DNA from: JAICKN01 sp036491415
Lineage (GTDB): Bacteria; Acidobacteriota; Terriglobia; Terriglobales; Acidobacteriaceae
Assembly (NCBI GenBank): GCA_036491415.1
Contig: DASXCC010000019.1
Coordinates: 1-26,026 of the forward strand
Length of the DNA stretch: 26,026 nt
Reading direction: 5' to 3'
This document shows, piece by piece, positions 13,588 through 21,535 of the stretch (position 1 is its first letter; every line of letters begins with the position of its first letter). Below the pieces are notes generated by a model. It worked only from the letters and a program-made list of their open reading frames with translations. It did no database searches and had not been told where the DNA came from. Position numbers and translations under genes: made by a program.

Positions 13588-15630
13588 GCCGTTCGCTTGC
13601 GCGCCGTCGGTATTGAATTCTTCTCCCATCCATCGTTGCAGGGCATTCATGTTTGCCTGGCGGCCGAGGAAGTTCTTCACCAACTCGTTGGCTGATTCCG
13701 AACCGCCGGGATCAAGAACGGTGCGGCGATAGCGCATAGGCGCGTCTCCACCGAGAAGATTGCTCTGGTCGAACTGCATGAAGAAATCTTCCGCGATGAC
13801 TTTGTCCCACAGGTAGGTGTAGTAGGCAGATGAGTATCCGGCCAGATGACCGAACGACGCGTACTGATGCGTACCGGGCAGCGGCGTGAAGAGCGTGTGT
13901 TGCTTCGCTGAATCGGTTGTGGCCTGATCGAGGTCCACACTCTTCGGGTCCCCTTTATAGATGTTGTACGAGAGGGCCGTGAAACCATTCTGGCGGGCGA
14001 CCCAATTGGCGCGGCCAAATGCGGAAGCACGGTTCATGCGGGCCACGAGATCAGCAGGGATGGGTTCGCCGGTTTTGTAATTTCTGGCGAAGGTCGCAAG
14101 GACCTGCGGGCTGCGCATCCACTCTTCGAGCATTTGCGAAGGCGCTTCCACGAAATCCGATTCCATGGTGATGCCGCTAATTCCGGCCCATTGCTGCTGG
14201 CCGCCAAGAATATGGTGCATAAGGTGGCCAAACTCGTGGAAGAACGTGACAACGTCGCCGTATTCCATGAGTCCAGGGTCGGACGCCGTGGGCGCCGGAA
14301 AGTTGCACATGAGGGTAGCTTCCGGCAGCTGCTTTCCGCGAATGCCATCCAGCACCTGCGCCATGGCCGCGTGGCTGAATTTACCTTCGCGGGGATGCAT
14401 GTCGAGATAGAAACGGCCGATCATCTTTCCTTGATCGAACATGTCCCAGGTTTCGACGTCGGGAGCCCATGCGGGCGCATTCATCTCCTGCTTGAAAGTG
14501 ACATGGAAGAGTTTGGCCGCAGTGTCCAGAACTCCCTGCTTTACCTGCATAAAGGGGAAATACGGGCGGACGGATTGTGAGTCAAAGTTGTACTGAGAAC
14601 GGCGCAGCATTTCTTCCAAATGCGATTGCTCGTAATCCCCAATTTCTTTTGCGCCGGGATCGGTCTTCTGTTTTTCCTGGAGCAGCATGGCAAACTCGCG
14701 CTGGGCAATGGGCTTGGTCGCAGCATCCACTTGCTGGATAAAGTCGCCGATGTTCGCGCCCTTCTTGATCATCTTGTCAGCCGCGTTGTAATCCGCCCAG
14801 GAAGAATATCCGAGAAGACCCGCGATCTGGTATCGCGTCTGCATCATCTGCTCGAGGACTTCTTTGTTCTTGGGATAAGCACGAGTGTTAAAGGCTTCGA
14901 ACAAACGGCGGCGAAGATCGTCGCTTTTACTGAACTTCAATGCCGGCAAAATATCGGGATAGTCGGTGGTGATTTTTACTTTGCCGTCCGGGCCGGGCTT
15001 GTGGCGGTCAATGTAATCCTGCGGCAGGCCGTCGAGGTCCGAAGGATCAGCCAGGACAACTTTTTCGCCATCGGCAATGTTGCGTTCGAACGACGATTGT
15101 TCTTCGGTGAGCTTATCGCTCAAGTCTTTCAGCTTGGCGCGGGTGGCGTCATCTTTATCAACACCAGCGAGGCGGAATTGCAGGAGGGTGCGCGCCACAT
15201 AATGTTGCGTCGCGGCGTCTGCATGGGAAACATCCACGCTAGCCAGTGCGGCGTAAACCTCCCGGTTCAGCGAAAGATCGGTAGCGGCGGCGCTTACTTT
15301 ACGAATCATGTCAGTCGCGCGGTCGCGATAAGCCGCATCGGGATGCAGGTTCTGCATCAGGCCCGCGAAATAAGCGGCGGCATTCAGCTGATTGGTCGCT
15401 TCATCTAAAGGAGCCAGCGTGTTCTCAATGGTCTTTGTGCCTTTGACGGCAACAATGGCATCTACCGAGCGCTGGGCGGCGGCAAGTTTGCCGTTTTCAA
15501 TTTTGTCGAAGGCTGCTGCATCGGGCTTATCGGCCCAGAGTGTTGGTTGTGTTTTCATATCTTGAGCCCAAATGGTTGTTGCTAAGAATAAAAAAAAGAC
15601 AGTCCCTACATGGTGTGCAAAGTTAGCCAT
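13582..15630 (-). CDS. M3-family zinc metallopeptidase (thimet oligopeptidase/Dcp-like), exported
   Basis: 682 residues from the ATG at 15628-15630, which has GAGG seven bases upstream. A start 120 bases further up is open but adds an implausible leader. The zinc site is complete: HEFGH (His465, Glu466, His469) and the third ligand Glu495 in SDFVEAPSQMLEEW. M3 enzymes cut short peptides, so this one would finish what the larger peptidases leave. The N-terminus MANFAHHVGTVFFLFLATTI...WAQ reads as a signal peptide, indicating a periplasmic location. The bases coding for its HVGTV match the end of the dispersed repeat. The long helical N-terminal half (about 40-380) is typical of the family. It is convergent with the receptor gene and divergent from the phosphoesterase gene. 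Confidence 0.93.
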   Translation of the reverse strand: MANFAHHVGTVFFLFLATTIWAQDMKTQPTLWADKPDAAAFDKIENGKLAAAQRSVDAIVAVKGTKTIENTLAPLDEATNQLNAAAYFAGLMQNLHPDAAYRDRATDMIRKVSAAATDLSLNREVYAALASVDVSHADAATQHYVARTLLQFRLAGVDKDDATRAKLKDLSDKLTEEQSSFERNIADGEKVVLADPSDLDGLPQDYIDRHKPGPDGKVKITTDYPDILPALKFSKSDDLRRRLFEAFNTRAYPKNKEVLEQMMQTRYQIAGLLGYSSWADYNAADKMIKKGANIGDFIQQVDAATKPIAQREFAMLLQEKQKTDPGAKEIGDYEQSHLEEMLRRSQYNFDSQSVRPYFPFMQVKQGVLDTAAKLFHVTFKQEMNAPAWAPDVETWDMFDQGKMIGRFYLDMHPREGKFSHAAMAQVLDGIRGKQLPEATLMCNFPAPTASDPGLMEYGDVVTFFHEFGHLMHHILGGQQQWAGISGITMESDFVEAPSQMLEEWMRSPQVLATFARNYKTGEPIPADLVARMNRASAFGRANWVARQNGFTALSYNIYKGDPKSVDLDQATTDSAKQHTLFTPLPGTHQYASFGHLAGYSSAYYTYLWDKVIAEDFFMQFDQSNLLGGDAPMRYRRTVLDPGGSESANELVKNFLGRQANMNALQRWMGEEFNTDGAQANGQ
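15598..15613 (-). repeat. Remnant of the dispersed repeat inside the M3 signal-peptide codons
   Basis: On the minus strand this reads CCATGTAGGGACTGTC. Its first 12 bases are identical to plus-strand 11-22, the outer end of the compound repeat. It encodes the HVGTV part of the signal peptide. It is short, so shared ancestry is likely but not certain. Confidence 0.45.
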
Positions 15631-15774
15631 GAATGTGCCTCGAGGTGAAGCTGGAGTGATGTCTACTATACGCCACGGAGACATGTCTCTGGGGTAATTC
15701 AGCCCTGGTTTTCGACAGGCCAGTGATTTGTTATGTGAGTTTCCAGCCAATTTTCGTTGCCGATACAGGTTCTA

Positions 15775-15802
15775 TTCACATGCTTTTAACAATCGGTTAA
15801 CT
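15775..15802 (+). promoter_or_regulatory. Pho-box-like direct repeats upstream of the phosphoesterase gene
   Basis: Three hexamers at exact 11-bp period: TTCACA (15775-15780), TTAACA (15786-15791) and TTAACT (15797-15802). They fit the direct-repeat consensus TT(A/C/T)A(C/T)A with ~5-bp spacing known for PhoP of Bacillus, except for the last base of the third. The array lies 92-119 bp before the phosphoesterase ATG and about 145-170 bp from the divergent M3 start. Regulation by a PhoB/PhoP-type protein is inference. Confidence 0.5.
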
Positions 15803-15893
15803 CCTCTGAAATTTAGACCTCATACCTTGTCTGCATCCCTTGGCCACCCTGATTCGACGCCATTCCACAGGCCAATACACGGAGGATCGCAGG

Positions 15894-17609
15894 ATGTTGC
15901 AAAGATTAAAAGCATCAGAAGCGCCCAAAAAGTTGCTGGCCCTCGTTATGGCTTACGCAACGATTGTGGGAACGACCCCAGCCTTCGCAAACAATTCATT
16001 CTCCAATGAGAGAACCGCTACTCCAATCAAACACATTGTTGTGATTTTTCAGGAGAACATTTCCTTCGATCACTACTTCGGAACTTATCCGCACGCGATG
16101 AACCCTAAGGGCGAACCGAAATTCATTGCACGCTCTGGCACGCCGACGGTGAATGGATTGCGCGGACCACAAAGTGCGTTGCGAGCCAACAACCCAAACC
16201 TGAACCCTGCTAATAAGGATGGCGCTACGAATCCTTTTCGTCTGGACCGTACGCAGGCTGCGACCTCTGACCAGGACCACGATTACGATGCGGAACAGCA
16301 GGCATTCCATGCCGGACTGATGGATTTGTTTCCGCTCTCCGTAGGAACTGCTGGACCTCCGCCGAACGCGCCTTCAGGAATTACAGGAACGACCGGCCTG
16401 ACGATGGGCTATTACGATGGCAACACCGTGACCGCGATTTGGAACTATGCGCAGCACTTCGCGATGAACGACAATTCATTCGGCACCACGTTTGGGCCTT
16501 CGACTCCGGGTGTATTGAATCTGGTTTCCGGCCAGACGAACGGCGTTGTAAAGATTTTGAACGGGACCGGCGACGAAGTGGACGACGGCAACGGTGGCTT
16601 GACGATGATCAGCGATGCTGATCCGTTCGGCGACATTTGCTCTTCTCCGACTCGCGCGCAAGGCCAACTTGGCGGCAAAAACATTGGCGACCTGTTGAGC
16701 TCAGCGAAAGTGAGCTGGGGATCGTTCATGGGTGGCTTCGACCTTACGCTCACGAACTCGAACGGAACAACCGGATGCAAACGCAGCACGGTTTCCGCGA
16801 TCACGGGCGTGAACGAAGCGGATTACACCGCTCACCATGCCTTTTTCCAATATCATGCTTCGACCGCGAACCCCGCGCACACGCGTCCGAAGAACGTTTC
16901 GGAAATCGGGCACGACGGTCCGGCCAACCACAACTACGATTTGAACGACTTCTACAACGCAGTTCGCCACGGTGATATGCCGGCGGTCAGCTTCATCAAG
17001 GCGCAGTCTTACCAGGATGGACATGCTGGTTACTCTGATCCTCTGGATGAACAGGCGTTCGTCGTCACCCTGATCAACTTCCTGCAGCAGACTTCGGAAT
17101 GGTCAAGCACCGCAGTTGTAATAGCCTACGACGACTCTGACGGTTGGTACGACCACCAGATGGGCCCGATCGTGAATCAGTCCACCAGCTCTCTGGACTT
17201 CCTTACCGGAATCGGAAATTGCGGCGAAGGCACGATGACGGCCCTGCCGGGAATTTCTTCCGACCACGCGCAAGGACGTTGCGGATATGGTCCGCGGCTT
17301 CCGCTGCTTGTGATTTCTCCATGGGCCAAGGACAACTTCGTGGATCACACAGTGACTGACCAGACTTCGATCATTCACTTCATCGAAGACAATTGGCTTG
17401 GCAAAGAAAGAATTGGCGGCGGTTCGTTTGACGCAGTCTCCAATTCGATTACCCACATGTTCGACTTCAACAACTTCCGCCGTGATGGATTGTTGTTCCT
17501 GGATTCCTCCACTGGCGAAGTGCTTGGCGGTGGCAACAACGGCCATGACAATGGTAATAACAACGGTCACGATAACGATCGTGATAACGGCCGTGGACGC
17601 GGTTACTAA
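15894..17609 (+). CDS. Phospholipase C/acid phosphatase-type phosphoesterase (PF04185-like), secreted
   Basis: 571 residues. The ATG at 15894 has GGAGG at 15881-15885. A long N-terminal signal peptide ends at TPAFA. The phosphoesterase motifs are easy to read: HIVVIFQENISFDHYFGTYP near the N-terminus, NSFGTTFGPSTPGVLNLVSG in the middle, AYDDSDGWYDHQ and PLLVISPWAKDNFVDHT toward the C-terminus. The family hydrolyses phospholipids or phosphomonoesters outside the cell, so phosphate scavenging is a natural role. The Pho-box-like array upstream supports that. The last 27 residues are a low-complexity tail of Asn, Gly, His and Asp with a repeated NGHDN, possibly metal- or surface-binding. A hairpin and a terminator separate it from the oxidase gene. 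Confidence 0.9.
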   Translation: MLQRLKASEAPKKLLALVMAYATIVGTTPAFANNSFSNERTATPIKHIVVIFQENISFDHYFGTYPHAMNPKGEPKFIARSGTPTVNGLRGPQSALRANNPNLNPANKDGATNPFRLDRTQAATSDQDHDYDAEQQAFHAGLMDLFPLSVGTAGPPPNAPSGITGTTGLTMGYYDGNTVTAIWNYAQHFAMNDNSFGTTFGPSTPGVLNLVSGQTNGVVKILNGTGDEVDDGNGGLTMISDADPFGDICSSPTRAQGQLGGKNIGDLLSSAKVSWGSFMGGFDLTLTNSNGTTGCKRSTVSAITGVNEADYTAHHAFFQYHASTANPAHTRPKNVSEIGHDGPANHNYDLNDFYNAVRHGDMPAVSFIKAQSYQDGHAGYSDPLDEQAFVVTLINFLQQTSEWSSTAVVIAYDDSDGWYDHQMGPIVNQSTSSLDFLTGIGNCGEGTMTALPGISSDHAQGRCGYGPRLPLLVISPWAKDNFVDHTVTDQTSIIHFIEDNWLGKERIGGGSFDAVSNSITHMFDFNNFRRDGLLFLDSSTGEVLGGGNNGHDNGNNNGHDNDRDNGRGRGY

Positions 17610-17617
17610 TTTTTAAT

Positions 17618-17641
17618 CGGAGTTGCCGAAAGGCAGCTCCG
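17618..17641 (+). other. GAAA-tetraloop hairpin after the phosphoesterase stop
   Basis: CGGAGTTGCC and GGCAGCTCCG pair over 10 bp (one G-T pair) around the loop GAAA, nine bases after the stop codon. No T-run follows, so it may stabilise the 3' end of the mRNA rather than terminate it; a true terminator lies just downstream. Confidence 0.55.
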
Positions 17642-17650
17642 CCGAATTCA

Positions 17651-17692
17651 GACGAGTATGCGCCACCCTCTCAGCGCATGCTCGTCGTTTTT
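17651..17692 (+). terminator. Strong intrinsic terminator after the phosphoesterase gene
   Basis: A 13-bp stem GACGAGTATGCGC / GCGCATGCTCGTC (17651-17663 and 17674-17686, one G-T pair) with a 10-base loop, followed by GTTTTT. It makes the upstream in-frame ATG at 17658, which lies inside the stem, an unlikely start for the next gene. Confidence 0.85.
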
Positions 17693-17717
17693 ACATGAAA
17701 GCACCTTTCTACCTCGA

Positions 17718-19349
17718 ATGAAAAACCGAATCTTCTCTTTTTCCCGTCGTGAGTTTTTACAACGGAGCGGGATATTTGCCGCAGGCATGGCAACGACTCA
17801 TTCCATGGCGATGCAGATGTCCGTTCCGAACAAGAAAGCGAATCCGATCATTGCGCCGCCCGCTCTTGATTTGGCTTCGCTGGCGCAATTTGTCGATCCA
17901 CTGCCGATTCCGAAGATCGCCGTGCCTGCTGGCTCTCGTCCTGATCCGGAAAATTCTTCCACCCAAATTCCTTACTATCGACTGCCCATGCGGCAGGTCG
18001 AGATGAAGATACATCGCGATGTGAAACCGACTCGTATGTGGGGATTTGACGATTGTTCGCCGGGGCCGACGATTGAAGCGCGCAAAGATGAGGGTCTGCT
18101 GGTGGAGTGGGCGAACGAATTGCCGGCCACGCATATTATTCCCGTGGACCACAGGATCCACGGCGCGGAAGCAACCAAGCCTGACGTTCGCGCGGTCACG
18201 CATTTGCATGGCGCGAAAGCGCCTGCTTACAGCGACGGCTATCCCGATGATTGGTATGTGCCGGGCAAATCCCTGACTTACCATTACCCGAACCATCAGG
18301 AAGCCACAACGCTGTGGTATCACGATCACGCGATCGGCATCACGCGCCTGAATGTGTTTGCCGGTTTGCTGGGCGTTTATATTCTGCGCGACGACTTTGA
18401 AGATGGGTTGAATCTGCCCAAGGGAAAATACGAAATTCCTCTGCTGCTGTATGACCGTTCTTTTGACCACAACGGCCAGCTCTTTTATCCGGTCTCGGGC
18501 AATCCGAAGGCGCCGTGGATCCCAGAATATTTTGGGGAGGCGATTCTGGCGAATGGAAAGTTATTTCCTTATCTCGACGTGGAACCGCGCAAATATCGCT
18601 TCCGCATGTTGAACGCATCGAATGGGCGCTTTCTGCATTTGTCGCTTTCAAACGATCAGAAATTCCACCAGATCGGTACAGACCAAGGATTGCTCGGCGC
18701 GCCAGTCGAAATGGACTTGCTGCAGGTAGCGCCGGGAGAGCGCGCGGACGTCGTTCTGGATTTCTCAGGACACGGCGGCGAAGAGATTGTCGTGAAGAAC
18801 GACACGGCGTTCACGGTGATGCAATTCCGGGTGCAGAAACAAACGGTGATGGATGAAAGTTCACTGCCCTCGACGCTGCGTCCGGTAGCGAAAATTGCGG
18901 AATCACTGGCGACTCAAAACAGAATGCTTACGCTGGGCGAGATTGACGACATGGTGCAGAACCCAATGATGATGTTGCTGAACAATGCTCATTGGGATAT
19001 GCCAATCACGGAAAATCCCAAGCTGGATTCCGTCGAAATCTGGAACCTGATCAACCTGACGGACGATTCGCATCCGATCCACCTGCATCTTGTACGCTTT
19101 CAGGTTCTCGACCGCAGGCGCTTCAATACTGTCGATTTCTACACGCAACATGGCAAATTGAATTTTACCGGGCCGGTGGTTCCTCCCTCGCCGAACGAAG
19201 CCGGCTGGAAGGACACCGTGCGGGCCGATCCCGGCATGGTGACGCGCATCATCGTGAAGTTCGAGGGATACAAAGGCAAATACGTCTGGCATTGCCACAT
19301 TCTCGAGCATGAAGACAACGAGATGATGCGTCCTTACGAAGTGATCTAG
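17718..19349 (+). CDS. CotA/bilirubin-oxidase-like multicopper oxidase, Tat-exported
   Basis: 543 residues from the ATG at 17718. An alternative ATG at 17658 falls inside the preceding terminator. The N-terminus has a twin-arginine signal (FSRREFLQRSGIFAAGMA). All four copper motifs are present: THLHG (His162, His164), WYHDH (His202, His204), HPIHLHLVRF, and WHCHILEHEDNEM with Cys526, His527, His531 and the axial Met536. The family oxidises phenols, bilirubin or metal ions while reducing oxygen to water. Three cupredoxin domains are expected and the length fits. No good Shine-Dalgarno is visible. The stop TAG falls inside a short tandem repeat that fills the 37-bp gap to the convergent VOC gene. 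The physiological substrate is unknown. Confidence 0.93.
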   Translation: MKNRIFSFSRREFLQRSGIFAAGMATTHSMAMQMSVPNKKANPIIAPPALDLASLAQFVDPLPIPKIAVPAGSRPDPENSSTQIPYYRLPMRQVEMKIHRDVKPTRMWGFDDCSPGPTIEARKDEGLLVEWANELPATHIIPVDHRIHGAEATKPDVRAVTHLHGAKAPAYSDGYPDDWYVPGKSLTYHYPNHQEATTLWYHDHAIGITRLNVFAGLLGVYILRDDFEDGLNLPKGKYEIPLLLYDRSFDHNGQLFYPVSGNPKAPWIPEYFGEAILANGKLFPYLDVEPRKYRFRMLNASNGRFLHLSLSNDQKFHQIGTDQGLLGAPVEMDLLQVAPGERADVVLDFSGHGGEEIVVKNDTAFTVMQFRVQKQTVMDESSLPSTLRPVAKIAESLATQNRMLTLGEIDDMVQNPMMMLLNNAHWDMPITENPKLDSVEIWNLINLTDDSHPIHLHLVRFQVLDRRRFNTVDFYTQHGKLNFTGPVVPPSPNEAGWKDTVRADPGMVTRIIVKFEGYKGKYVWHCHILEHEDNEMMRPYEVI

Positions 19350-19389
19350 CGATCTTCACGATTTAGCAATCTTGGCGATCTTGCGATCA
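19343..19389. repeat. 8-9-bp tandem repeat spanning two convergent stop codons
   Basis: Degenerate units GATCTAGC, GATCTTCAC, GATTTAGC, AATCTTGGC, GATCTTGC and GATCAGTGC follow each other from 19343. The oxidase stop TAG (19347-19349) lies in the first unit and the VOC stop (TGA on the minus strand, 19387-19389) in the last. The whole intergenic gap consists of this repeat. Confidence 0.8.
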
Positions 19390-20937
19390 GTGCGCGACGT
19401 CTTTGATGTGCGTCGCGATATACCACTGATTGCCGAAGACATCCTGCACCGCGCCGCTTCGATCGCCATACACCTGGTCTTTCGGTTCGCTGATGGAAGT
19501 GGCTCCGGCTTTCAGCGCGCGCTGATACAGCTCATCACAATTGGGGACGTAGAGATAGAACATAGACTTCATCGGCTCATATTTGCCGTGAGCTTCACCC
19601 ATTTCAATGACCGAGCTGCCGACTGCAACCTGCGCATGAAATATCACGCCTGTGGGTGAATCGTACTTCGCGACTTCGCGGCCTCCGAATGCCTGCTGAA
19701 GAAAACGAATCATGGGTTCAGCACGCTCCGGATGCAGATAGACGTTTACATTCTGCAATCCTTTCGGCAGATAGCTTGCGCCTTGCGCGGTCGCGATGTA
19801 CCAGAAGTTTCCTGCCGCATCTTTTACGGTTGCCGAGCGTTCACCGTAATCCTGGTCACGAGGCAGGTCGACGGAAATACCTCCAGCTTTTAGCGCGCGG
19901 TCGTAGGCAGCATCGCAATCCTTCACATAGAGGTGAATGGCGGTCATGTTGGTGCTTCCTTTGAATTCACGGCCGGCGATACCGCCGCCGATCATCAGCA
20001 TGGAATCGCCGACTTTTACTTCGGCGTGCAGACCGTTCGTCGAGCCGGTAGTGCGGAATTTTTCTTCTCCGCCGAATGCGTTTTTCACGAAGTTCACCAT
20101 GGCTTCGGCATCGCGCGCGATGATGTACGGCGTCAAGGTGCTGAAACCTTCGGGCACGGGCGGAATGCGCGGAGTTTCGGGCTTCTTGCCATCTTCTACC
20201 GCCATCGCAGACTTGAACCGTCGATGCATTTCGTCCACGGACATTTCTTCGATCACCGTGCTCACGCTCCATTTGTAACCAAAAGGATCGGCAAGAGTCG
20301 CATCGCGATAGCCGTAGAACTGGTTGGAAGGCGGCATTAGCAGCGTGGCGCCTGCGGCGACCGCGTGCTCGACAAAAGCATCCACGTCAGGCACCTGGAC
20401 AGCCATCATAACCGGGGAGTTGCCAAGCGTTTCCGCGCTGAAGCGGTTGCCTTCGGGCCATTCTTCGGTGATGAAGAGGATGGAGTCGCCAATAGTCATC
20501 TCAGCGTGCGGGATACCTGTTCCCGTATCGAAGCGGAATGTTTCCTTCGCGCCGAATGCGCTTTTATAAAATTCCATCGCTTTGGCGGCGTCCTTGAAAG
20601 CAATTCGTGGCGCAAGGAATGTGCGGGTTGCGGTAGGGGTTTCTGTTGCGGTCGTCATGGATGTGCTCCTTTGCAAATCAGCTTTCAATCGTTCTTTGAA
20701 ACCTGGGTCCGGCAGTTGACGAAGTTCGGCGGCGATTTTCACCAGCGGCGCGATGGCTTCATCTTCAGGAGTTTGACTTGCACGAGTCTGGTTCGCACGG
20801 GCGAGGACGCCCGCGCCTGCATCGCCGGTGCGTTTGCGAGCGGATTTGCTCGCGGCAGATTTGCTCGCGTTCGTCAGCAACTCTTCAATTGCCAGATTGA
20901 GTTGATCGCTATTTGTGTTCAGAGAGCGCTTAGGCAT
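19387..20937 (-). CDS. Triple VOC (glyoxalase/PhnB-like) protein with an N-terminal regulator-like tail
   Basis: 516 residues from the ATG at 20935-20937, which overlaps the sigma-factor stop by 8 bp (ATGCCTAA). After about 100 residues come three consecutive vicinal-oxygen-chelate units of about 120 residues, each with a (F)YxxAFG-like start and a GNxWYIAT-like end. The starts are AMEFYKSAFGAKE, MVNFVKNAFGGEE and MIRFLQQAFGGRE; the ends are FGYKWSVST, AGNFWYIAT and FGNQWYIAT. The N-terminal part contains LVKIAAELRQLPDPGFKERLKADL, a helix block I have seen in proteins encoded next to sigma factors; its role is not established. VOC domains bind metals or small ligands and act as lyases, dioxygenases or resistance proteins. 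Coupling to an ECF sigma factor suggests a sensor or anti-sigma-like role, which is inference. Confidence 0.82.
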   Translation of the reverse strand: MPKRSLNTNSDQLNLAIEELLTNASKSAASKSARKRTGDAGAGVLARANQTRASQTPEDEAIAPLVKIAAELRQLPDPGFKERLKADLQRSTSMTTATETPTATRTFLAPRIAFKDAAKAMEFYKSAFGAKETFRFDTGTGIPHAEMTIGDSILFITEEWPEGNRFSAETLGNSPVMMAVQVPDVDAFVEHAVAAGATLLMPPSNQFYGYRDATLADPFGYKWSVSTVIEEMSVDEMHRRFKSAMAVEDGKKPETPRIPPVPEGFSTLTPYIIARDAEAMVNFVKNAFGGEEKFRTTGSTNGLHAEVKVGDSMLMIGGGIAGREFKGSTNMTAIHLYVKDCDAAYDRALKAGGISVDLPRDQDYGERSATVKDAAGNFWYIATAQGASYLPKGLQNVNVYLHPERAEPMIRFLQQAFGGREVAKYDSPTGVIFHAQVAVGSSVIEMGEAHGKYEPMKSMFYLYVPNCDELYQRALKAGATSISEPKDQVYGDRSGAVQDVFGNQWYIATHIKDVAH

Positions 20938-21535
20938 CAGCACCCTCCATCTGCGCCCGTAGTTTTTGCAGAGCGCGAAATTGAAGTTGTTTTACGGCAC
21001 CTTCGGTTTTGCGAATTTCTTTGGCGATCTCGCGAATACTTTTCTGTTCAATAAAACGCATCATCACTACCCGACGCTGATCAGCGGGAAGGCGCTCCAC
21101 CAGCTGAAATAAAACGGCTTGTTGTTCGGCATCTTCCGCATGAGTATCTTCGAGGTCGTTTTCTGATCCATATTTTTCTAGTCCATCTTTTTCTAGTCGA
21201 TCTTTTTCTAGTCCACCTTCGGACCGGCCGGAAATTGACTGGAGGCTTTCTCGGGCCGAATTTTTCCAGCGATCATGGATGGCGTTGGCAGCGATGCGGA
21301 TCAGCCACGCAGAGAATGGCGCGCCGCGCCACTCAAAACTTTTAATCTTCGCGAGGGCCTGATGAAAGACGGCTGAGGTCACATCTTCGGCTTCTTCACG
21401 CGTGTGCAACCGCCCGGCGGCATAGGCGTACACACGATGGAAGTGGAGCTCGTAGAGCTCGGCAAAGCAGCGCGGATCGCGCTGCGCCGCTTCCACCAAT
21501 TTCTGCTCGTCAGTTTCTTTCCTTAGAGCCTTCAA
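20930..21535 (-). CDS. ECF-type RNA polymerase sigma factor
   Basis: 201 residues. Region sigma-2 spans about 24-92 (ELYELHFHRVYAYAAGRLHTREEAEDVTSAVF ... WLIRIAANAIHDRWKN) and sigma-4 about 140-195 (LVERLPADQRRVVMMRF ... SIREIAKEIRKTEGAVKQLQFRAL). There is no sigma-1 or sigma-3, so it is an ECF/group IV factor. The start is TTG at 21533-21535, with GGAG eight bases upstream; no ATG fits. The linker carries an in-frame 5-residue repeat (LEKD-type) from a 15-bp DNA repeat. The last eight bases overlap the VOC gene, so the two products are probably made in fixed ratio. No classical anti-sigma (ZAS or membrane) gene is adjacent. Confidence 0.92.
   Translation of the reverse strand: MKALRKETDEQKLVEAAQRDPRCFAELYELHFHRVYAYAAGRLHTREEAEDVTSAVFHQALAKIKSFEWRGAPFSAWLIRIAANAIHDRWKNSARESLQSISGRSEGGLEKDRLEKDGLEKYGSENDLEDTHAEDAEQQAVLFQLVERLPADQRRVVMMRFIEQKSIREIAKEIRKTEGAVKQLQFRALQKLRAQMEGADA
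21166..21210 (-). repeat. In-frame 15-bp minisatellite in the sigma-factor linker
   Basis: Plus-strand units TCCATATTTTTCTAG, TCCATCTTTTTCTAG and TCGATCTTTTTCTAG. On the coding strand they give the peptide repeat (G/R)LEK(D/Y). They lie between sigma-2 and sigma-4, where length changes should be tolerated. The run is likely length-variable between strains. Confidence 0.9.

Noticed and set aside
17658..17717. Earlier ATG for the multicopper oxidase
   Set aside because: It lies in the stem of a strong terminator and would bury the twin-arginine signal 20 residues in.
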